Source: Pagrus major
Lineage: Eukaryota > Chordata > Actinopteri > Spariformes > Sparidae
Assembly (NCBI RefSeq): GCF_040436345.1
Contig: NC_133224.1
Location: 13,291,703 to 13,355,702 of the forward strand
Reading direction: 5' to 3'
Length of the DNA: 64,000 nt
The position numbers and the translations under genes were made by a program. The notes under the pieces were generated by a model that saw only the letters and a list, made by a program, of their open reading frames with translations, did no database searches and was not told the DNA's origin. Below are positions 33,201 to 48,500 of the stretch, one piece after another (the stretch's first letter is position 1; every line of letters begins with the position of its first letter).

Positions 33201-34191
33201 GATTTGTTTACATAAAGCCTTGTTAAACATGTAGCTCAACCAAAAGTAACTTTGTCCAAGCAAATGACTTGCAGGTGTCTGCATACTTCAGAGTTCTCCT
33301 GATGTCTGGGAGTGTACAGTGTGAACAGTAGGGGCTGAGCACACAGCCCTGCGGGGCTCCGGTGTGGAGCACTGAAGCACAGAAGCTTAACATTTCAAAA
33401 ATAGCCCACCTCACTTATGAAACCTGATCCTCTTTATAAGGTCAGTGTGATATGATAGGTGACATGAATCACTTGCTGCTACTGCTGCTGTTAATGTAAC
33501 ATTTGAAAAACTCTACCTGCACCCCAACATCCACCTGTAGACTCTGAGATGTCATCGTCACTCCCCGATCCCTGCTGTGCACAGGTCAGTGTCTCCTCAT
33601 GGGGAGTGACACAGTCAGAGCCTAGACGATAAATATCAAGTCTGTACATATTCTGCATATGTACATGTACATCCACATTCAATCCATCCCACATGAGTTG
33701 GCTGACTGTCTTGTCATTATTAACAGTATCTATGATGCTTGTTGGATAGAATTATTAGGGAGTGACCCACGTCAATGCTCATTAGTTGTGTTATGTTTAT
33801 ACTGCTTTAACTCACAGTTGGCTTTTGGATCATGTCAATGAATAAGTAGTAATGAGTAAAAGTATTTAATTTAGTTATTTGTCAACATGAGAATTTATAA
33901 TATTCAACACTGTAACGCACTGTAGTGGGACTGTGTATGAGTACAACTTCTTTACTGTGACCAACTGATTCCTTTCCTCTTGTTTCAGGCCTGAACGACA
34001 GAGAGGGCCGAGGACGTTGGGAGTGGGCAGGTGGAGAGCCCGTCAGCTACACTAACTGGAGGAAGACACCCCCTCGCTCCAAAATGAAGGGGAACAAAAA
34101 GTGTGTTCTGGTGTGGAGGAGGGCAAAGTGGCAAATCAGGGACTGCAAGATGAGCAGAGGTCATCGCTTTGTGTGTTCGGTTAAAACTTGA
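27286..34191 (+). CDS. frem1: FREM1, 3' seven exons (Calx-beta end, linker, C-type lectin domain)
   Basis: FREM1 is a secreted basement-membrane protein that acts with FRAS1 and FREM2 in epithelial-mesenchymal adhesion. Exons: 27,286-27,438; 27,676-27,875; 30,502-30,591; 30,763-30,924; 31,583-31,698; 31,876-31,961; 33,989-34,191 (TGA). Donor/acceptor phases agree throughout, giving 335 complete codons before the stop. Exon 1 has the Calx-beta end (EEAEEMFEVLLVSPEG). The second has a conserved linker (SIQLEKLPLGTDSVIWTRGD), the fourth LIGLLHFNQTTNQLFHCNGV. The last three form a C-type lectin domain: CPQGWTFHRGHCY, FWIGLND, GRWEWAGGEPVSYTNW, CVLVWRRAKWQIRDC, FVCSVKT. EPN and WND calcium/sugar motifs are replaced (EPV, IRD), so classical sugar binding is unlikely (inference). 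Starts of the third and fourth exons are less certain. Upstream CSPG-repeat exons are not in the window. A TIR element sits in the second intron; a 6.3-kb inverted duplication has copied the lectin exons. Confidence 0.85.
28604..30451. mobile_element. Element with 270-bp terminal inverted repeats in a FREM1 intron
   Basis: The left arm (28,604-28,872) and right arm (30,182-30,451) are near-perfect reverse complements. The outer end is CAAAAATATTACTGTATTAT and the inner end AACAAAACCTAAAGCC on the left. The roughly 1.3-kb interior (28,873-30,181) has no recognisable transposase and only short frames. Long inverted repeats around a non-coding centre mark a non-autonomous DNA transposon, or an inverted duplication. 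Immediately outside on the left (28,395-28,590) is a T-rich stretch with CGTTTTTTCG-like motifs that could be another small repeat. The target duplication was not resolved. Confidence 0.75.
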
Positions 34192-37100
34192 ACTCAGCAG
34201 TCGACGTAGCAGCGCGGCTGTGATCCACTGCAGAGCTGCAGGAGCAAGGACTGATCCTCAGGACATTTACACTGCAATAACTGGCAGCTTTCCTTTAAGG
34301 ATCAATAGGAACTTTGAAGGAACTGTTCATATCATTTATAATGAACTTGGCGACAATCATTGTGTCTGAAAAGTAACCTGCTCAACCAAGTGACGATGTT
34401 TACACTGCATTTATTCTAATTAACCACTGAAAGTATAGTTGTGTATGTAAAGCTCACAGGAATCTTTTATAATTATTTCAGACAGGACCGAGGCCAGATA
34501 CTCACAGACCCCCTCAACCACCAGGGGCCCCGAAAGCCTCGAATTCACTGTGTCAGTTGGTAACAGTAATGACTGAATTAAAATGTTTGGGTGAACTGTT
34601 CCTTTAAGGCTTTTAATATTTTAATTTATATTGTACATATTCCTAAATTAATTTGTGTTTAATCAGATTACCCCAGCCTAACTGACACACAGTATTCTAC
34701 CAGAGGCATACTGTTCGGCTCATTCAGTTTATATAATATAATATGCCATGTTCTGTCACTGTGGTGTTGTTGCTGTCCCTGTTTGGATAAATTCAGCTCT
34801 ATCAATGTTGTTCAGATCTGGGGCGAGTGGGTCTTGGGAACCACAAGGTTCAGCGCCAATGTGATTATCCCCATCATGTGATCTACAGCCGGGGTATGAA
34901 AGAGAGCCTTTTATATGAGCTGTAAGCACTTCTCAGAGGTTTGCATGCACTGAAAAGACACACCGGATCCTCCTCAGCTCGGTAAGTCTAACTAAAACTG
35001 AACAGATATGTCCCTGATGTGTGTATGCTGCAGATTTATATTGTAGTGCTTCACAAAGTTATGGTTTTGTTTCTGCTGTAAATGATCCAAAAATTGTTAT
35101 TTGCATGACTCATGAGAGCAGCTCTTGGAACGTCAGTCAGGAGGTCCTTTAGGTTTTGAGATTTACACACTGATGATTCACCACCAGTGTTCAACAGAAT
35201 GGAGTACTTTGCTGGTCGATAACATGTTAAGTGCATTAGCAGCTACTCACTTGCATTACAGTATCTGCAGACATGGGGCTACGGGCAAGGCATGGGCTAA
35301 ACAGTGTTCAGAATGCTTTTAACTATAAAGAGCAGCGCTATCTTAACCTCAATAATAATGTCTCTCAGTGTTTAATCCATGATAAGATGCAGAATAAAGA
35401 GGGCTGTCAGGGACGTAACACACCGTGTGACTGCAGAGTTCATCATTATTTTCTGTTTCTGTATTTTTTTCCATTTTTTTCTTGTATTGCTGAGCATTAG
35501 CCTGTGTTAGATAGCATATAGACACCATAGTATGAGGTAACAGTTACTCTGATGTCCCTGAGAAATATGATGTGTACTCTTATTGATGTCCAGGTTATCA
35601 TTAAATGTACCAGTCTCAAATTGAATGTAAGCTGTTGGTGTTTGTTTTTATCTCAACTGATAATAGTTTAAAGTCCCGGGGTGAGAGGAGGGGTATTCAG
35701 TTGGTTGCAATCTGCAACCTCACAGTTAGATGCCATTAAATCCTACACACTGGACCTTTAATCATTTTGAGAAATGAGCTTATTTGCTTTCTTTCTGAGA
35801 GGAAGATGAGATGATTGATCTTGATCTCATGTCTGTTTGAGTCAGGATATGATTAGCTTCGTTTAGCATAAAAAATACAAATAGAGACCCAGACTAAAGC
35901 TCGCTAATGACCACATCATTTAACAGGGCGGCCAGCTGACACACACTGATTGAGTGTCACACAGTCTGAACTTTTGACAGTGGAAAACACATGTCAGTGT
36001 GTGTAAGGACAGTACAGCTCTACTGACATGATAAAAGCGAGGCCGATGAGATTTGTGTTGTAACAAATCATTAAGAAACAACTTAATGAAACAACTTGGC
36101 ATTAACTTCCCTGGCACAGGGTCAGACAGACAGACAGACATTATGCTGTAACAGTGCTTCATACACTGGTATTGATCCTAACTCTTATTTATCCGACAGA
36201 ACTTTTGGTTAGTAGCTTCATTTAGCTGCCAAGGTGTCAGGAGAAGCATCAGTATGATCAGTCCAGGCTGCTTTTCTACTTTAAAGAAATCTAGTTTGCT
36301 GTTTTTTTGGACACAATGGTCCTTGCAGGATCCGCTGTCTTTGATTACTGTGTTTTTCTCCTTCATTTACTTTTCATACAGTGTTTGTAGATGTAGCTAC
36401 TTGCCAACCCTCCAGATTCTTCTGAAAATCCCATTTCTCCACCCAGTCCTCCTGACTCCACATTACTGCAACAAAATACCTCCATAAATTCACTAGAATG
36501 AAAGAAATGAAATGTTTTCTAGGGAAAGATCAGATATCCTGATTAGGTTTGCTCTCCCAATTTGGGTTTAGATGTTTGGAGGCTGGCCAGTTACACTCAT
36601 TCATCACTGACCATGATTATTGACTCGGCTTTTCATCTATAAATGCCTTCGAACAGATAACAAAGCCACAGTCTGTGCTCACTGATCATGTGTGGAAACC
36701 TGCACTGCAGCCAGAGATGCTACAGAAGAGCTCCTGTGGTTAGTGAAGAACTAGCTACAAGACGTTGGCTAACTCCACACATAGTTGTTTTTGCACTTCT
36801 TTTTAGACACGTTCAACAAATAAACTGTGAGCTTTAGAGGTGTTGGTAGCTGTATTTTGGCAAGCTGTTTGCCTATGCTTCCAGTCTTTATGCTAAGCTA
36901 GGCTAATCCCTTCCTTAATCCAGCTCTGTAGAGACACGTTTCTTCTGTCGTGTTGGACAGAAGGTTTATTCCCCCCAAATTTTGACGTTTTCACTTTATT
37001 TAGGAACAGCCACGTTTCTGGTGTCACTTCATGTAGGCTTTATGTCAATGTGATGTGTAGCCTGAATGATCTTTAATGTCCACGTGCAGCTGGAAGAAGA

Positions 37101-37346
37101 GAGCATTTGGCCACTTAACTAGTGTTTCGATTACTAGCCTGGAGAATGAGCCACGACAACAGCAATACACTGAAGAGGTGTTCATTATGTTGTGTTCACC
37201 CATACATTGTGGTAACATGGACAATATTTCTTCAATCTGACTGACATCAGTATGATTAGAGATGAGGCTGTTACATAAAGTCATCCAGTAAGATGCCCTG
37301 AAACATTTCATCAGAATATCCCTTTATTGTCATGTACAAAGTGCTT
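31018..37346 (+). repeat. Right arm of the 6.3-kb inverted segmental duplication
   Basis: This is the reverse complement of 7,603-13,962. It starts 93 bp after the donor of the FREM1 exon ending at 30,924 and therefore includes the last three FREM1 exons, their introns, and about 3.1 kb downstream of the stop. The downstream part (34,192-37,346) holds dispersed repeats (the element ending AATCCTACACACTGGACCTT at about 35,741-35,760 and the AGTTCACCC-type repeat near 34,590) and no gene I can support. Because the functional FREM1 order continues from upstream exons into this arm, it is probably the original location. Confidence 0.92.
32585..32872 (+). other. Intronic 95-residue ORF, partner of the one at 12,120-12,413
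   Basis: This lies in the FREM1 intron between 31,961 and 33,989. It begins MSGGNVQLSAAPTVEADF and ends in a hydrophobic stretch. Compared with the left-arm copy it has two small deletions near the start that cancel in frame, and no visible amino-acid change after PTVEADF. No family is recognised. Confidence 0.2.
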
Positions 37347-38064
37347 TCAGCAGTTGTGAAGCATCAGAAGAAGAAGAAGAAGGTTGTTAACCTTCACACT
37401 CCAAACTACTTTTGTCATTTTGACTTTATACCTTCAGACTATTCCAGTGGTTGTTGATTGGGTCGATGTTTCAGAGGATTGCGGCTGTGTTCATCTTTTC
37501 AAACAAGTATTTGAAAAAACATGTTGTTGTGAGCCTTCTGACTGTTCAACAATCCTTCAGTCATTTAAGATCTCCATCTAAAATGTTGTATGAGCCACAA
37601 GCCGGTTCTGTTTTACTACCTCCATGTTTCTGACCCTCCCTGAAGGAAGTCTCCTTATGTTACCCCATGGAAGGCCAATATGAGCAGAAAAAAATAAATT
37701 CATTCCATAGACATGGAAAATATTTATGCACTGAGCACCATCTCAATCAGATGCCATCAATCTCTTTCCACTGAGCTGGTTACTGGAAGCATTTTTATTC
37801 TGATTGGTTGTTTATCCTGATTATTACTGGAATATTAGGGTCCATGTAAATGCAGCTAACATCGGTGAGTGTAGCCCCTGTAAGCCTGTAGAATAAACTG
37901 TGCCATGTGTTAGTTGTAATCAGCCTACAGTGTCATCTCTTTCTCTCTTTACCATTTATTTTTTTTGTGGTTTAGGTTTGATCATGACATAATCATCTGA
38001 CGTCTCTCCTGATCTCCATCTCTACAAGTGGGTTTGAAGAGGTCACAGTGCAGAGGGATCTGTC
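37347..38064. other. Intergenic stretch between the duplication and the LRR gene
   Basis: It begins with an (AGA)n run (about 37,368-37,382). No coding sequence is recognised. The last 150 bases before 38,065 include a pyrimidine-rich run followed by (A)TTTTTTTTGTGG and TAG at about 37,975, so a 5' untranslated exon may begin there. No clear TATA box is seen. Confidence 0.4.
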
Positions 38065-40785
<2,721 letters not shown>

Positions 40786-41192
40786 GATATGCTACATTTA
40801 TGAACCCTTCCCTTCAAGTCTCCCCTTTAATGTTTATTTCAACATATATTTAAAACTACAGGATGTTTCACAGAGTTTCATATTCAGATCCATGTTTTAT
40901 ATAGCTACATTATCAATTAAAGAAATGAAATACTCTACATGTCTTATGTGTCATTTTCTACACCTCACCCAGAATTCAACTTGACACACTCGTTCCACGC
41001 AAGTGGAACCTGGCTGTAGCTGCATTCATCATTCTGTAATTCTCTAGTGCTGCCAACAGGGGGAGCTAAAGCCAAACAGAAAGCACCAGTGGGAACTATG
41101 GTGATCTCCCAGAGAGAGTTGATTCAACAGACATGAGTTTACTGGTGTCAGTTACCCAGATATCCATCTAATACATGAACACAAACGTATGA

Positions 41193-43305
41193 AGGAGATT
41201 CCTGAGACTACCACGACTACTGAGACTGCTGAGACTACTGCGACTACTGAGACTACTGCGACTACTGAGACTACTGAGACTGCTGAGACTACTAAAACTA
41301 CTGAGACTGCTAAGACTACTGCGACTACTGAAACTACTGAGACTACTGCCACTACTGAGACTACTGAGACTGCTAAGACTACTGAGACTACTGCGACTAC
41401 TGAGACTACTGCCACTACTGGGACTACTGCCACTACTGCCACTACTGCGACTGCTGAGACTACTGCCACTACTGAGACTACTGCCACCACTGCAATTACT
41501 GCAACTACTGCGACTGCTGAGCGTGTTGAGACTACTGCAACTACTGAGACTACTGAGACTGCTGAGACCACTGTGACTGCTGAGACTGCTGAGACTACTG
41601 AGACTACTGCCACTACTGAGACTACTGCGACTGCTGAGACTGCTGAGACTACTAAGACTACTGAGACTTCTGCGACTACTGACATTACCGAGACTACTGA
41701 CACTACTGCAATTACTGAGACTACTGAGACTACTGCCACTACTTCCACTACTGCAATTACTGCGACTGCTGAGAGTGTTGAGACTACTGTGACTACTGAG
41801 ACTACTGAGACTGCTGAGACCACTGTGACTGCTGAGACTGCTGAGACCACTGTGACTGCTGAGACTGCTGAGACCACTGTGACTACTGAGACTACTGAGA
41901 CTACTGCCACTACTGCAATTACTGAGACTACTGAGACTACTGCCACTACTGACACTACTGCCACTATTGCAATTACTGTGACTACTGAGACTACTGCCAC
42001 TACTGAGACTACTGCCACTACTGCAACTACTGCCACTACTGCAATTACTGCGACTACTGAGACTACTGCCACTACTGCGACTACTGAGACTACTGCGACT
42101 ACTGAGACTACTGAGACTGCTGAGACTACTGACTACTGACACTACTGCAATTACTGTGACTACTGCCACTACTGAGACTAATGAGACTACTGTGACTGCT
42201 GAGACCACTGAGACTACTGAGACTGCTGAGTCTACTGAGACTACTAAGACTAATGAGACTACTGAGACTGCTGAGACTACTGAGACTACTGCCACTACTG
42301 AGACTACTGCCACTACTACAATTACTGCGACTGCTGAGACTGCTGAGACTACTGCGACTACTGAGACTACTGCGACTACTGACACTATTGAGACTACTGA
42401 CACTACTGCAATTACTGCGACTACTGAGACTACTGCCACTACTGGCACTACTGAGACTACTACCACTACTGCAACTACTGACACTACTGAGACTACTGCG
42501 ACTACCGACACTACTGAGACTACTGAGACTACTGCCACTACTGCAACTACTGACACTACTGAGACTACTGCGACTACTGACACTACTGAGACTACTGCCA
42601 CTACTGACATTACTGAGACTACTGCCACTACTGCAATTACTGAGACTACTGAGACTACTGCCACTACTGACACTACAGCCACTATTGCAATTACTGTGAC
42701 TACTGAGACTACTGAGACTACTGCCACTACTGCAACTACTGCCACTACTGCCACTACTGCAATTACTGCGACTACTGAGACTACTGCCACTACTGCGACT
42801 ACTGAGACTACTGAGACTACTGACTACTGCCACTACTGACACTACTGCAATTACTGTGACTACTGCCACTACTGAGACTAATGAGACTACTGTGACTGCT
42901 GAGACTACTGAGACTGCTGAGTCTACTGAGACTACTAAGACTAATGAGACTACTGAGACTGCTGAGACTACTGAGACTACTGCCACTACTGAGACTACTG
43001 CCACTACTACAATTACTGCGACTGCTGAGACTGCTGAGACTACTGCGACTACTGAGACTACTGCGACTACTGACACTATTGAGACTACTGACACTACTGC
43101 AATTACTGCGATTACTGAGACTACTGCCACTACTACCACTACTGCAACTACTGACACTACTGAGACTACTGCGACTACCGACACTACTGAGACTACTGAG
43201 ACTACTGCCACTACTGCAACTACTGCCACTACTGCCACTACTGAGACTACTGCCACTACTGCCACTACTGAGACTACTGCCACGACTGCAATTACTGCCA
43301 CTATA
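41193..43305. repeat. Degenerate 9-bp/3-bp satellite array, left part
   Basis: About 2.1 kb is built almost entirely of ACTACTGAG-type nonamers with variants (CCACTACTG, GCGACTACTG, GCAATTACTG, GAGACTGCT). Triplet periodicity is strict, so several frames on both strands remain open for hundreds of codons (Thr/Glu-rich on the plus strand, Val/Ser-rich on the minus strand). A higher-order duplication is visible: the block from about 42,135 recurs from about 42,838, an offset near 703 bp. It begins about 400 bp after the LRR gene stop. Conceptual proteins from it are not regarded as genes. Confidence 0.93.
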
Positions 43306-46300
43306 TGGCGAAAAAAGATGGTGGCGCTTGCAGTAGCAGCAGTGGCTCGGCTCTCTCTCGGTTTTTTATTGTTTGTGTACTTTTTAGCTTTTGTAAACAA
43401 GACAGCGGCCTATATCAGTTATGATCGTTCACAGCTGTTGTACATCCGTGAACATCATATTGTCCCTGAAGTTGACACAAATTCGCTACCGCCAGAGATT
43501 CTTCGTTCCCCGGAGACTCTCGGACCAGTCGCCATAACAACGAGGCAGCGTCGGCGGCAGAGAGAAAGGAAGCAGAAGCGGGGAAAGCGTGCAGGTCTGC
43601 GGGCTAGGCTAAAGGCTAACCCGTATAAACCAGCACTACCAAGCCTTTTCCTCGCGAACTCCAGGTCAGTCGTCAACAAGATGGACAAGATCAGAGCGAG
43701 AATCATGCCCTTCTGTGCGACCATCATCACGGAGACCTGGCTCAACGACATCACACCGAACACCGTTATCCAACTAGCAGGCCTCTCTGTTTACAGAGCG
43801 GACCGCACGAGTGACTCCAGTAAGAGCCGCGGGGGAGGTGTGTGTATCTTCGTGAACAATAAATGGTGCACAGCTGTGGACATGGTGGAGAGACATTGCT
43901 GCCCTGACCTGGAGCTCCTGGTGGTAAAGTGCAGACCTTTCTTTTTGCCAAGGGAATTCACAAACATAATAATCATGGCTGTTTACATCCCCCCACAAGC
44001 TAAGGCTAAGCTTGCTCTGGAAAAGCTACATGATAGCGCTAGCAAACAGCTCACAGTGCACCCGGACAGCATGGTCACTGCGTGGTCATTGCAGCTGGGG
44101 ACTTTAATCATGTGGACTTTAAACTGGTCATGCCGAAATTTCACAAAAATGTGACTTTTGCAACTCGAGAGAACAATATACTTGACCAAGTCTAGACCAA
44201 TATCCCAGGAGCATTCAAAGCAACTCCATCTGCACACCTAGGCCAGTCAGATCACATCTCTCTCAGCCTGACCCCAGCCTACAGACCACGGATCTGCAGA
44301 GAAAAACCCACCATCAGAACAGTGCAGGTATGGACTGAGGAAGCCACCTCAATGCTGCAGGACTGTTTTGAAGACACAGACTGGGGTGTGTTTGCAGAGG
44401 GGGCAGACCTAGAGGAATATACTGACTCTGTCTTGGGATATATCAATTTCTGCACAGGAAATGTCACAACACAGAAGACAATAAGGGTGTTTCCTAACCA
44501 GAAACAATGGTTTAATACAAATGTGAGAGCACTACTGCGGGAGCGAGATGCAGCCTTCAGGTCAGGAGACAAGCAGGCCTACACTGAAGCACGGGGGAAT
44601 CTCCACAGAGGCATCAGGGAGGCAAAACGGGAATACAAACAGCGCATTGAAGAACACTTCAACACCAACAACTCCCGCAGCATGTGGAATGGCATCAAGG
44701 CACTGACGGACTACAAATCCACCAACCTGCTGCCTGAGGATGACGCCACACTGTCTGATGCCCTAAATCAGTTCTTTGCTCACTTTGACACCCAGAGGGA
44801 GGAAGCAGCTCCACTTTTCACCCTGGCTGATGAGGAACCAGTGCTGGCCCTTGAGCAACATCAGGTGAGGACCGTCCTGAGGGGACTCAATGTGAATAAG
44901 GCAGCTGGTCCAGACGGAGTGCCCGGGCGGGATCTGAAAGCATGTGCCGACCAGCTTACAGGTGTGATAACCAACATATTTAACCTGTCACTACAACAAG
45001 CTGCTGTCCCAACATGCCTCAAAACCTCCACGATCATCCCGGTGCCCAAAAAATCCCCTGCGAAGTGCCTAAATGACTACCGGCCTGTAGCACTAACACC
45101 AATTATTATGAAGTGCTTTGAGAGGCTGGTGCTCTCACACCTAAAGGCTACTATCCCACCTGACCTGGACAAGCACCAATTTGCATACAGGACCAACCGC
45201 TCCACAGAGGACGCCATCATAACAGCCCTCCACCCCGCCCTGAACCACCTGGAGACACCAAACAGCTATGTGAGGATGTTATTTGTGGACTTAAGTTCTG
45301 CATTTAACACAGTCATCCCTCACAAGCTGGTCTCCAAACTGTACATCTTGGGTCTCAGCTCCTCCCTGTGTGCATGGGTCATGGATTTCCTCATGGACCG
45401 TCCACAGCAAGTCAGAGTGGGCAAAAACATCTCCTCCACCCTCACTCTCAGGACCGGAGCCCCTCAGGGCTGTGTGCTGAGCCCAATGCTCTTCACACTA
45501 TTCACACATGACTGCACCCCCATCTACCCCTCAAACACTGTCATTAAATTCGCCGATGACACGACTGTAGTGGGCTTGATCTCAGAGGAGGATGAGACAG
45601 CTTACAGGCGTGAGGTGGATCATCTCATACAGTGGTGCGGAGCAAACAACCTCATCCTCAACACCTCCAAAACCAAGGAGATGATCGTTGACTTCCGTAG
45701 GACTAGGGTGGAACCGCACGCCCCCCTCCACATAAATGGGGAGACAGTGGAGGAGGTAGAAAAGCTGAAGTTTCTGGGAGTCACACTGTCAAACCAGCTG
45801 GCATGGACAAACAACACCATGCAGCTGGTCAAGAAAGCTCAACAGAGACTCTTTTTCCTGAGGAAACTGAAGCGGGCCAAACTACCTCCAAAACTACTCC
45901 TCAACTTCTACAGAAACACAATAGAGTCCATCCTGACCAACAGCGCCACAGTGTGGTACGCCAGCTGTACAGCCGCAGAACGCTACAGTCTCCATCGTGT
46001 GGTGAAGGCAGCTCAGCGCATCATCAGGTTGGAGCTCCCCGGACTGGACACCATTTACACAAAAAGGCTCAACAAGAAAGCCCTCATTATCCTCAGAGAC
46101 ACCACACACCCAGGTCACTCCATGTTTGAGCTGCTACCATCTGGCAGAAGGTTCAGGACAATCAGAACCAAAACAAACAGACTGAGAAACAGCTTCTACC
46201 CCAGAGCTGTTGCCTCCATCGTCCCACTTCCATCATAACAGTCACTGTTATACACATGCATGTTATACATGCTGCTGCTATCGCTTATTATTATTATTAT

Positions 46301-46470
46301 CATTATTTGAAGCTGCACTGACACTGACACTTTCTTTCTTTTATATATACTGCTGCTCTTGTCTTGTTTTGTTGATCTCCACATGTGCCTTATATTTTTA
46401 AATATTTTTTTTATATATATATATATTTTATATTGTCTAACTTATGATGTCTTTTACCGAGAATGTCTTT
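43306..46470 (+). mobile_element. Nearly full-length L2-like LINE inserted in the satellite
   Basis: The element starts around ATGGCGAAAAAAGATGGTGG. The first coding part (to about 44,150) carries an N-terminal segment (SYDRSQLLYIREHH), a basic stretch and an AP-type endonuclease: LFLANSRSVVNKMDKI, ITETWLND, SRGGGVCIFVNN, NIIIMAVYIPPQA and, after a frameshift near 44,090, AGDFNHVDFK and [10 protein letters not shown]. One stop interrupts near 44,190. An intact 638-residue frame (44,322-46,238) then encodes the reverse transcriptase: [57 protein letters not shown], the catalytic [10 protein letters not shown], and [19 protein letters not shown] 230-bp AT-rich 3' end runs to TTTTAA at about 46,474. 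One frameshift and one stop make it inactive, but it is young in appearance. Confidence 0.9.
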
Positions 46471-46474
46471 TAAA

Positions 46475-47742
46475 GACTACTGCCACTACTGCAATTACTG
46501 TGACTACTGCCACTACTGAGACTGCTGAGACACTGCGACTACTGAGACTACTGAGACTACTGAGACTACTGAGACTGCTGAGACTACTGCCACTACTGCA
46601 ATTACTGCAATTATTGCGACTACTAAGATTACTAAGACTACTGAGACTGCTGAGACTACTGCGACTACTGCCACTACTGCCACTACTGCAATTACTGCGA
46701 CTACTGAGACTACTGCCACTACTGAGACTACTGCCACTACTGCAACTACTGACACTACTGAGACTACTGCGACTACTGACACTACTGAAACTACTGAGAC
46801 TACTGCCACTACTGCCACGACTGCAATTACTGCGACTACTGCCACGACTGCAATTACTGCGACTACTGAGACTACTGCCACTACTAAGACTACTGAGACT
46901 GCTGAGACTACTAAGACTACTGAGACTGCTGAGACTACTGCGACTACTGAGACTGCTGAGACTACTGCGACTACTGAGACTACTGAGACTGCTGAGACTA
47001 CTAACACTACTGAGACTGCTGAGACTACTGAGACTGCTGAGACTACTGCGACTACTGAGACTACTGAGACTGCTGAGACTACTAAGACTACTGAGACTAC
47101 TGACACTACTAAGACTACTGAGACTGCTAAGACTACTGAGACTACTTAGACTGCTGAGACTATTGTGACTACTGAGACTGCTGAGACTACTAAGACTACT
47201 GAAACTACTGCAACTACTGCGACTACTGCGACTACTGCCATTACTGCGACTACTGCGACTACTGAGACTTCTTAGACTACTAAGACTGCTGTGACTGCTA
47301 AGACTACTGCCACTACTGCCACTACTGCAATTACTGTGACTACTGAGACTTCTAAGACTACTAAGACTGCTAAGACTGCTAAGACTACTGCCACTACTGC
47401 AATTACTGTGACTACTGAGACTTCTAAGACTACTAAGACTGCTGAGACTGCTAAGACTACTGCCACTACTGCAATTACTGTGACTACTGCCACTACTGCG
47501 ACTACTGAGACTGCTGAGACTACTAAGACTACTGAGACTGCTGAGACTACTAAGACTACTGACACTACTGACACTACTACAATTACTGTGACTACTGCCA
47601 CTACTGAGAGTACTGAGACTACTGTGACTGCCAAGACTGCCGGGACTGCCGAGACTGCCATGACTATTAACACTACTGAGACTACTGAGACTACTGGGAC
47701 TACTGAGACGACTAAGACTACTGCAAGTACTGCGACTACTAG
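46475..47742. repeat. Degenerate 9-bp/3-bp satellite array, right part
   Basis: Same repeat as at 41,193-43,305, continuing after the LINE. The LINE therefore inserted into one pre-existing array of about 3.4 kb. The right part has more GACTGCTAAGACT variants and contains a smaller internal duplication (units with GAGACTTCTAAGACTACTAAG recur about 75 bp apart near 47,345 and 47,420). Confidence 0.93.
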
Positions 47743-48250
47743 CTAGCTTCCTCTAAGACCCATCATGAGCCTGGCCACCGACGTGGGATCAGGGCATGTG
47801 TTGATTCATACTCTGTGATGTTGAACAACCAATGGGCAAAAGCGGACTCAGTAACCCCCTGGTATGCATCATGAGGCAGAAATGTATAAAGAAATGTAAA
47901 AAGAAATACAGAAATTAATTGTTTGTGGAAATAAATAGTGGATAAATACAGCAGCCACAGCAGTAATAACAGCTTTACTCATTGAGATATGACTATTAAT
48001 AATCAAAGTATAATAATAATAATAATAATGATGATGATGATTATAGTAGAAGTCTAGCAGGACCGCAGCAGCAGGGCCACCACCATCCATGGGAACTTGT
48101 GAGACGAGAGAGCACAGAGACTCCGGGGAAGAAGCCAAGACAGTAACATGTATTAATGAGACATTAATAAATACATAAGAGAGAGGAGCTCAGTGCATCA
48201 TGGGAAATCCCACGGTAGTCTAAGCCTATGGCAGCATAGCTAAGAGCCTG
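47743..48250. other. Gene-free stretch after the satellite
   Basis: No coding sequence is recognised. It holds (AAATA)-rich sequence at about 47,880-47,945 and an (ATA/ATG)n run at about 48,008-48,040. Confidence 0.6.
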
Positions 48251-48254
48251 TGCA

Positions 48255-48500
48255 GGCCCTAACTACAGGCTTTATCAAAAAGGAAGTTCTTAAACAGAGA
48301 GAGGTTGTCTGCCTCCTGAACTGAACCTGGAAGATGGTTCCACAGGAGAGGAGCTTGATGGCTGACGGTTCTCCCTCCCATTCTACTTTTGGAGACTCTA
48401 GGAACCACAAGTAACTCTGCATCCCGAGAACAGACATTAGCAGCAGAGTCATGAGAAGGCAGACTTTTAGACATGTAGTCCCACTAATGCCCCCAGTCTG
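48255..48500 (-). mobile_element. LINE C-terminal fragment
   Basis: Read on the minus strand the sequence gives ELLVVPRVSKSRMGGRTVSH, then PLLWNHLPGSVQEADNLSLF and KNFLFDKA. This is the familiar C-terminal end of fish L2/Rex1-type LINE proteins (GGRAFSYQAPLLWNSLP-like, ending in LF..A). Only about 80 residues remain, without catalytic parts. Confidence 0.65.

Noticed and set aside
7603-37346. Inverted duplication as a simple assembly duplicate
   Set aside because: The arms differ by many scattered substitutions and indels, and the flanks and junction sequences are distinct. Not fully excluded without reads.
41168-43400. Long open frames (up to 540 codons) rich in Val/Ser or Thr/Glu in the satellite
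   Set aside because: They follow from strict triplet periodicity, occur on both strands over the same DNA, and have no complex sequence, start context or homology.
46359-47746. Open frames of 130-270 codons in the right satellite block
   Set aside because: Same cause: repeat-encoded, overlapping on both strands, partly fused to the LINE 3' end.
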